DNA of 38,823 bases from positions 1 to 38,823 of the forward strand of contig CANCRX010000026.1 in NCBI GenBank assembly GCA_947380655.1, given 5' to 3'. The notes beneath the pieces are model-generated. The model saw only the letters and a program-made list of their open reading frames with translations, searched no databases and had not been told where the DNA came from. Origin of the DNA: Alcaligenaceae bacterium (GTDB taxonomy: Bacteria > Pseudomonadota > Gammaproteobacteria > Burkholderiales > Burkholderiaceae_B). Position numbers and translations under genes: made by a program. The number at the start of each line of letters is the position of its first letter. The first letter of the stretch is position 1. Below are positions 33,893 through 38,823 of this stretch, one piece after another.

Positions 33893-34474
33893 TTAAAGCT
33901 TACCGTCGGCTATGCAGGAGTTCATGAGGGGAGCGGCATGATCACGCATAGAAAGCGAAATATTTAATCCAATTGGGGATTTATTCGAATAAGAACTCCA
34001 ATAGGCTTGAATATTGTGCTGTGTCACTCCAGCTAAGTTGTGGCTAAGCTTCACAGGGTTGAGACCTGCGTCAGGATCCTTTGATAAAAACTCTAAGACG
34101 CGGGCAGCCGCTTGAGCGCTTGGATAGGTCTCAGAAACAAATCTTTGCAGAGAATTATCTTCTACGGTGTAACCAACAAATTGCCAGCCATTTGCCTGTC
34201 TAGAAGAATAGTGTTGCATGATCCATACAAATTTACTTCCCCTAAGAAAAGTGGGGGGCAATTTTTGATCTGTATTTTTGACCATGGCTTCGCAGTCACT
34301 CTGGATATATTTCATCATCACAATGAAACTTTCGTGATCGCTGATTTGTTTTTCAATTTTATCTTTTACCCGAAATGCCCCGCTTAAACCCTGGCTAGCC
34401 ATCAGTGCGACTAAACCTAAAATAACTAATGCAACCATGGTTTCAATTAAAGTGAATCCTTGATTATTTTTCAT
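33893..34474 (-). CDS. gspJ: Type II secretion minor pseudopilin GspJ
   Basis: A 193-residue pseudopilin with a short leader and cleavage motif NNQGFTLIETMVALVIL, including Glu at +5 of the mature protein. GspJ forms the tip complex with GspI and GspK. Its start overlaps gspI by 4 bases. Length and gene order (G-H-I-J-K) support the name. A run of six G on the plus strand lies within it. Confidence 0.92.
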   Translation of the reverse strand: MKNNQGFTLIETMVALVILGLVALMASQGLSGAFRVKDKIEKQISDHESFIVMMKYIQSDCEAMVKNTDQKLPPTFLRGSKFVWIMQHYSSRQANGWQFVGYTVEDNSLQRFVSETYPSAQAAARVLEFLSKDPDAGLNPVKLSHNLAGVTQHNIQAYWSSYSNKSPIGLNISLSMRDHAAPLMNSCIADGKL

Positions 34475-34899
34475 AGGGTTGAGTTCAAAAAATTAAACAC
34501 TGCGGTGGTTAATTTGGCGAGGCGTTGTCCCTGAGGCACCGTCGGATCATCCTGATGAGCCGCATAGACCTCAATCTCTACTCTTCTGAATAATGGATTT
34601 GGAGTGTTGTAGATAGAGCGGATGCACACAAGGGGGAGGTTATGCTGTGAGCAATTGGTTTTTTGAACTGCGATGTCTGGCCATGTTTTCTGTAGGTAAA
34701 TTCTGTTTAGCGCATCATTAGCAGACAGCATGGCGAGGTACTGCTGATTAATGACAGTTTGTGTTTGTGTCGTTTGGGTTAATGCTTTGAGCCCTGAAAT
34801 CATAGCAATCGCAAGGATGGCTAAGCCAATGAGTACCTCAAGCAAGGAGAATCCCTTTTGTCCTTTCGTATTGTTATTTTGATTGGGCATTCGGTTCAC
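34471..34899 (-). CDS. gspI: Type II secretion minor pseudopilin GspI
   Basis: A 142-residue pseudopilin with the prepilin motif KGFSLLEVLIGLAILAIA and a small C-terminal domain. GspI starts the tip complex of the pseudopilus. The leader (MNRMPNQNNNTKGQKG) is slightly long but ends correctly before Phe. It overlaps both neighbours by 4 bases, suggesting coupled translation. Confidence 0.92.
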   Translation of the reverse strand: MNRMPNQNNNTKGQKGFSLLEVLIGLAILAIAMISGLKALTQTTQTQTVINQQYLAMLSANDALNRIYLQKTWPDIAVQKTNCSQHNLPLVCIRSIYNTPNPLFRRVEIEVYAAHQDDPTVPQGQRLAKLTTAVFNFLNSTL

Positions 34900-35357
34900 T
34901 CGGATTCAAAATAGCCATCGTTACGGCGACGAATCGTGGAAGTTAACGCACCTTGAATAATCTTAAACCATATGACCTTAATTGCATCCGCATCATCAAG
35001 TTGAAATTGCGTGACGCCTTCAATGATCGTCTTTTTTGGCCAACTGTAAGGTGCCAGCTCATCCCCGAGAATATATGACTGATCTTGTAAATTCTGAGCT
35101 AAAAAACGCCAACCTTTGTCATCTATATGAAAGCTAATCGTGGCTCCGTATAGGGTCGTTTCATCTTTAGCTTGGTTCAGGCTAACGATCAGTCTGTGAT
35201 TGATATCTTTCCATTGTCTCTGATCATTGTTTGGAAGTGATAAAGACACCGCTGTCAACGTGACACTGATGATCACTAAAACAATTAGTAATTCAATTAA
35301 AGTAAATCCCGACTGGTCAACTTTACGCTTATTGCCAATTACCGATGTCGGAGTCAA
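34896..35357 (-). CDS. gspH: Type II secretion pseudopilin GspH
   Basis: A pseudopilin with the motif SGFTLIELLIVLVIISVTL and a beta-rich C-terminal half (DGYFESE at the end). GspH joins the pseudopilus shaft to its tip. An open frame extends to an ATG at 35405, but that start would overlap gspG by 77 bases and add a non-leader-like stretch. The TTG at 35357 has GGGGG about 8 bases upstream and gives a 17-residue leader, so I prefer it. The true start remains uncertain. Confidence 0.83.
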   Translation of the reverse strand: MTPTSVIGNKRKVDQSGFTLIELLIVLVIISVTLTAVSLSLPNNDQRQWKDINHRLIVSLNQAKDETTLYGATISFHIDDKGWRFLAQNLQDQSYILGDELAPYSWPKKTIIEGVTQFQLDDADAIKVIWFKIIQGALTSTIRRRNDGYFESE

Positions 35358-35811
35358 AACCAGTACCCCCAGGTTTATTGTCAGCTCCGTAACTAAACAC
35401 ATCAATTTCAGAATGTTTGCCAGGATTTAAATATTGATATGCATAGCCCCAAGGATCGTTTGGTAACCGGTCCAGATAGCGATCAGGGTTCCAGTTTTGA
35501 GGAATCGGTTGGCTAGTTGGTTTTGCAATTAAGGACTGTAGGCCTTGGTCTGCTGTGGGATATCTAGCATTGTCCAGGCGATAGAGTTTGAGAGCTTGAA
35601 CGATAGTATTAATGTCTTGTTTGGCAGCGATTACTCTAGCATCGTCAGGTTTGCTCATAATGCGTGGAACGATCAAAGTTGCCATAATCCCAAGAATTGC
35701 GACCACTACCATGACTTCAATCAAAGTGAATCCCGCTTGGGTATAGCTTTTTAACTGGATCCGACCGATTGGTTGCCGCCGTATCCGTTTGAAGAAATGG
35801 GCCATTTTCAC
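35329..35811 (-). CDS. gspG: Type II secretion major pseudopilin GspG
   Basis: GspG is the main subunit of the pseudopilus. The 160-residue protein has the prepilin motif AGFTLIEVMVVVAILGIMATLIVP, the typical ALKLYRLDNARYPTADQGL region, and the C-terminal calcium-site loop around DPWGYAYQYLNPG and FSYGADNKPGGTGFDSDIGNW. It is the first gene of the minus-strand pseudopilin operon and is divergent from gspC across 49 bases that contain a long inverted repeat. Confidence 0.95.
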   Translation of the reverse strand: MKMAHFFKRIRRQPIGRIQLKSYTQAGFTLIEVMVVVAILGIMATLIVPRIMSKPDDARVIAAKQDINTIVQALKLYRLDNARYPTADQGLQSLIAKPTSQPIPQNWNPDRYLDRLPNDPWGYAYQYLNPGKHSEIDVFSYGADNKPGGTGFDSDIGNWQ

Positions 35812-35837
35812 TTTTCAAGGCTGAGGGAATAGCTCTA

Positions 35838-35864
35838 TCATAATGTATGATTAGTACATTATGA
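35838..35864. promoter_or_regulatory. 10-bp inverted repeat in the gspG-gspC divergent promoter
   Basis: TCATAATGTA and TACATTATGA are perfectly complementary with a seven-base spacer (TGATTAG). The repeat overlaps the gspC start codon. TATGAT sequences suitable as -10 elements occur on both strands (35846-35851 plus; 35842-35837 minus). It may be a shared operator controlling both directions. The site has no matching full copy elsewhere that I noticed. Confidence 0.65.
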
Positions 35865-36361
35865 AGCCCTTGCAAAATTCCATCGCTTTCAGAAACACAA
35901 TCGCTGGTAAAACCGAGATAGTTAGAAAACTTCTTACTGTCAGTCGGGCTGTAAAACCGATATGGATTGCAAATCTGATCAGAAATACACTCGTTCTGTG
36001 CTGTATTTTTTCTTTACTCTATGTTTTTTTAGTTATTAATGCGTTGTCTGTCCCCCAACTTATTGATCGTCCAGTACAGATTTATCAATTTCAAGATGTT
36101 CGAAAAGTCGATAAATTATTTGGGCAAAAAGAAATTGATTTATCAAAATTGCGGTTGACAGGTTTTATGGCAGGCGGTGCTTCTAATGGGTTTGCTATTT
36201 TTGAAGATGAGGGAAAAAGTTCAGGGGCTATAGCAATAGGAGAGACTTTCGGTAAAGGATATTTTTTAAAAAGCGTAGGTAAAGAAAGTGTTGAGATTGT
36301 TTATCAAGGTAAGCTTTATCAGATTTTGATGCGTTCAAAAACGATTACAAACACAAAATAA
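35861..36361 (+). CDS. gspC: Type II secretion protein GspC (short, without PDZ domain)
   Basis: A 166-residue bitopic protein with one transmembrane helix (about 43-65) and a periplasmic homology-region domain (LRLTGFMAGGASNGFAIFEDEGKSSGAIAIGE, given here as residues 97-128), which in GspC contacts the secretin. The PDZ or coiled-coil extension found in longer GspC proteins is missing, as in some other betaproteobacterial systems. No ribosome binding site is visible; a TATGAT -10 about 10 bases upstream would give a leaderless message. It is separated from the other platform genes by the minus-strand pilin operon. Confidence 0.85.
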   Translation: MKPLQNSIAFRNTIAGKTEIVRKLLTVSRAVKPIWIANLIRNTLVLCCIFSLLYVFLVINALSVPQLIDRPVQIYQFQDVRKVDKLFGQKEIDLSKLRLTGFMAGGASNGFAIFEDEGKSSGAIAIGETFGKGYFLKSVGKESVEIVYQGKLYQILMRSKTITNTK

Positions 36362-36443
36362 TTCTTCCCATCACTTTATGCCCATCTATGTGCTTATTTA
36401 TTGTTAGAACGTGTCAAAAAGATTGATTTACTGGTTATGACTA

Positions 36444-37718
36444 TCAATGTTTTGTTTTTCTATTTAACCCGCCACCCAGCGCCGGCACCGTCACAAATAT
36501 TAACAAGCCACACACAGCGCCACTGGCTGAAAAAATAAAACTAGCAATGTAGCCTCCTGTCAGGTCATACAGGAAACTACTGCCCCAGCTACCGAGTGCG
36601 CCGCCTAGCCCCATCCCAACCAGTACCGCACCATAAATTCCTGTTTGTCGGCCACCAGCAAAGTTGCGTGTCGAGAGCACCGCAACGAGGGGGCCGCGTG
36701 ATCCCTGCATGGTTCCGAACAGCAGGACGAACACCGCGATCACGGCAATCGAGGGCGTTTGAGAAACAAGAGCTAGAGCGACTAAGCCTGCAATGGTTAA
36801 ACCATAAGACATGATGGCGACCCGCAGCTCGCCCATTTTTTCGGCAAGCATGCTGGATACGATAATTCCTGCGATGGATGCCATGCCCGCAACGCCATAG
36901 ACCGTGGCGGCCTGAATCGGTGATAGTCCGCAATCCACTAGATAGGCAACGAGTTGGACCGTGACGGCATAGGTCGAGACAGAAGTAAAAAACATCACCC
37001 AGAACAAGGCCCAAAATACGAGCGTGCCGCAAGCCTGGCGCAAGGTCCAACGCACGCCTTGGCTTGCGCGTAACGCGCGACTTGCTGTAATTTCAGGTGC
37101 GCCCCTGGTGATTTTCAACCAGGGTAAAAATTGAATCATAACCATGATGCCCAACAGCAGAAAACCGAGCAATTGAAAGGTCGTGCGCCAGCCGTAATGT
37201 TCAATGAGTGATTGAATGAAGGGTGCAAAAATAATCAGACCCGTCCCGAGTGAGGCGGAAATCACTCCCATTGCTGTTGTCAGCTTTTTCTGAAACCACC
37301 GACTGACAAGACTTGAGGCCGGCAACATCCCAATCATAGAGACCCCGATCGCACCGCCCAGCCCGGTTGAAAAATACAGATGCCAGAGCGCGTCGGATTG
37401 TGAGGCGATCAGATAAGCCGACCCCATCACCAGCAGTCCGACGCTGTAGCAAAGTCTGGCGCCAAGCCGATCAAAGACCGTACCGGCTATCGGCGACATC
37501 AGTCCTAGCGCAACCATGTAGATGGAGTAACTCGTGGTGGTTGCTGCGCGATCTGCGTTGAATTCTTGCGCAATGGGCAATAAAAAAACCGCAAAGCTCT
37601 CGCTGACTCCGCGGGAGATGGCGCTGACGATCGTGCAGAACAATAAAACGCCTAATGCCGTGCGATGCACAGCACTAGGCGATAACTGGGTTTCAGTCTT
37701 AGACTCGGCTCCAGTCAA
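36444..37718 (-). CDS. Major facilitator superfamily transporter (monocarboxylate-transporter-like)
   Basis: A 424-residue membrane protein with twelve predicted helices in two halves. It has SESFAVFLLPIAQEF in helix 1, the FDRLGAR loop between helices 2 and 3, and RWFQKKLTTAMGVISASLGTG between helices 4 and 5, as in MCT-like bacterial MFS proteins that move small organic acids. The substrate cannot be read from the sequence. It lies 7 bases downstream of the ABC ATPase gene and may be co-transcribed with it. The gap to gspC (82 bases) shows no clear terminator. Confidence 0.9.
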   Translation of the reverse strand: MTGAESKTETQLSPSAVHRTALGVLLFCTIVSAISRGVSESFAVFLLPIAQEFNADRAATTTSYSIYMVALGLMSPIAGTVFDRLGARLCYSVGLLVMGSAYLIASQSDALWHLYFSTGLGGAIGVSMIGMLPASSLVSRWFQKKLTTAMGVISASLGTGLIIFAPFIQSLIEHYGWRTTFQLLGFLLLGIMVMIQFLPWLKITRGAPEITASRALRASQGVRWTLRQACGTLVFWALFWVMFFTSVSTYAVTVQLVAYLVDCGLSPIQAATVYGVAGMASIAGIIVSSMLAEKMGELRVAIMSYGLTIAGLVALALVSQTPSIAVIAVFVLLFGTMQGSRGPLVAVLSTRNFAGGRQTGIYGAVLVGMGLGGALGSWGSSFLYDLTGGYIASFIFSASGAVCGLLIFVTVPALGGGLNRKTKH

Positions 37719-37725
37719 TGGGCAC

Positions 37726-38730
37726 CTAGATAGAAGTCAGTGTCTGATCTAATCTGAAACACCTCGCGCTGTGATCCACACTGATCTCTGTGATCTCAGG
37801 CACCGACACCCTGCAACCATCCTGTGCGAGCGTGCAACGATCTGCAAAAGAGCAGCCCGAGGGCAGGTTACTCAGATCTGGTGGCGAACCAGGAATAGTC
37901 TCCAGGCGCGTACCCTTGGCAACCGAGCCATGTGCGAGACTCTTGAGCAGCGCGCGTGTGTAAGGATGTCTAGGTGCACGCAAGAGCGTGCGGGTAGTGC
38001 CTTGTTCGACAATGCGACCTGCATACATCACAGCAATACGGTCGGCGACTTCAACGGCGGCCCCAATATCATGAGTCACAAAAATCACAGATAAACCCAG
38101 CTCGCGCTGTAACTCACGTAGCAGCAACAAAATCTGGATTTGTACGGTTGCATCGAGTGCTGTCGTAGGCTCATCGGCCAGCAGTAATTGTGGATGGCTC
38201 GCTAATGCTAATGAAATCATCGCGCGTTGGCGCATACCGCCCGACATCTCGTGCGGATAAGCATCTAGTCGCCGCTCAGGACTTGGGATGCGCACTCGCT
38301 CAAAAAGCGACAGGGCACGCTGACGCGCCTCGGCTTTGCTGATGTTCTCGTGACGCAGGATGGCTTCGATGATTTGCTCACCGACTGTGTAAACCGGGTC
38401 TAGTGCGAGCAGAGGCTCTTGGAAAATCATTGAGGCAACCTTGCCGCGGAAAGCAGAAAGTTTGCCTTCAGACATCGCCACGACATCCTCGCCACCGACC
38501 AGGACCTGTCCACCGATTTGTGAGCGAGCTGGATTGTGCAGTCTCAAAATAGAACGCAAAGTCACGCTCTTGCCAGAGCCTGATTCACCGATCAGCGCGA
38601 CTACCTCGCCGCGCTTGACTTTAAGATTGACACCGGAGACAGCCTTGACGGGCTTTCGTCCGCCTGTAAAAGTGACGGTCAGGTCGCGGATATCAACATA
38701 CGTTTCTACTATCGTTTCAGCGCTGCTCAT
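37726..38730 (-). CDS. Oligopeptide/dipeptide-type ABC transporter ATP-binding protein (DppD/OppD-like)
   Basis: A 334-residue ATPase of the peptide/nickel family. Walker A is GESGSGKS (48-55), the signature is MSGGMRQRAMI, Walker B is LLLADEPTTALD, and VTHDIGAA carries the switch His. The C-terminal oligopeptide-type extension has three cysteines (CSFADRCTLAQDGC). Such ATPases usually work as a pair with a second ATPase and two permeases, which would lie outside the window. A strong ribosome binding site (CAGGAGG) precedes the ATG, which overlaps the stop codon of the upstream gene by 4 bases. Confidence 0.94.
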   Translation of the reverse strand: MSSAETIVETYVDIRDLTVTFTGGRKPVKAVSGVNLKVKRGEVVALIGESGSGKSVTLRSILRLHNPARSQIGGQVLVGGEDVVAMSEGKLSAFRGKVASMIFQEPLLALDPVYTVGEQIIEAILRHENISKAEARQRALSLFERVRIPSPERRLDAYPHEMSGGMRQRAMISLALASHPQLLLADEPTTALDATVQIQILLLLRELQRELGLSVIFVTHDIGAAVEVADRIAVMYAGRIVEQGTTRTLLRAPRHPYTRALLKSLAHGSVAKGTRLETIPGSPPDLSNLPSGCSFADRCTLAQDGCRVSVPEITEISVDHSARCFRLDQTLTSI

Positions 38731-38823
38731 GCGGCCTCCTGTTTAACAAGGGGGGCTTCAGTATGGCCACTGCCTACAACATGCATCAGACAGGCAACAC
38801 CCTCACCAGCTTTATTCGTGACC
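38727..38823 (-). CDS. C-terminal end of an upstream gene (partial)
   Basis: The last 31 codons of an open frame entering from the right edge, ending in TGA that overlaps the ATG of the ABC ATPase. It includes VTNKAGEGVACLMHVVGSG and ends VKQEAA. By position it is probably another component of the same peptide-type ABC transporter, perhaps the partner ATPase, but too little is visible to be sure. Confidence 0.55.
   Translation of the reverse strand, partial: VTNKAGEGVACLMHVVGSGHTEAPLVKQEAA

Noticed and set aside
35358..35405. ATG at 35405 as the start of gspH
   Set aside because: It would overlap gspG by 77 bases and place an unusual hydrophobic stretch before the prepilin leader; the TTG at 35357 has a better ribosome binding site.
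1..38823. tRNA genes, CRISPR arrays, transposases, integrases or prophage genes
   Set aside because: No cloverleaf-like gene, spaced repeats, transposase or phage protein was seen on either strand.

Overview
The window looks like a chromosomal segment of a betaproteobacterium of the order Burkholderiales, most likely an Alcaligenaceae-like organism of moderate GC content (judged by eye). The reasons are the uvrC-pgsA pair, a ccoNOQP-ccoG cluster with an FNR-type regulator, a TctC/Bug solute-binding protein beside CoA-transferase genes, and a betaproteobacterial style of type II secretion cluster. I saw no tRNA, rRNA, CRISPR array, insertion sequence or phage gene. No gap between genes exceeds 300 bases.

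Layout. (1) 1-3484: uvrC and pgsA in line, with queF convergent to them. (2) 3560-10245: a cbb3 oxidase block. It has a P-type-ATPase-like membrane protein that has lost its catalytic domains, then ccoS, ccoN, ccoO, ccoQ, ccoP, ccoG, a short FixH-like protein and a small membrane protein. FNR boxes precede the first gene and ccoN. (3) 10305-15258: a divergent acyl-CoA metabolism block with a CaiB-type CoA-transferase, a MaoC-fold protein and a Bug binding protein on the minus strand, and two acyl-CoA dehydrogenases on the plus strand. (4) 15316-18895: fnr (minus) and clpB (plus) around a shared promoter region, each followed by a strong hairpin terminator. (5) 19053-24729: an unusual, visibly AT-richer block. 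It has two paralogous TetR-type regulators (minus), then on the plus strand a YHYH-domain lipoprotein, a seven-repeat RCC1 propeller protein and a Tat-signal lipoprotein with a multicopper-oxidase fold that has lost its type 1 copper ligands. (6) 24739-36361: a type II secretion system (gspL, M, N, D, E, F and an M23 peptidase on plus; gspG, H, I, J, K on minus; gspC on plus). No prepilin peptidase is present here. (7) 36444-38823: an MFS transporter and a peptide-type ABC ATPase, with the tail of another gene at the edge.

How it fits together. FNR (15316-16041) probably controls the oxidase block and itself, since its predicted recognition helix matches the boxes found. The secretion genes start 9 bases after the multicopper-oxidase-like gene, so the YHYH/RCC1/oxidase-like genes and gspLMNDEF may be one transcription unit. 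Because both predicted exported proteins carry lipoboxes, they are good candidates for surface lipoproteins delivered by this secretion system. Four long G/C homopolymers (7 to 9 bases) lie inside the TetR, YHYH, oxidase-like and gspD genes and could make this block phase-variable. This combination is the most interesting part of the window; the stripped CcoI-like protein is the second.
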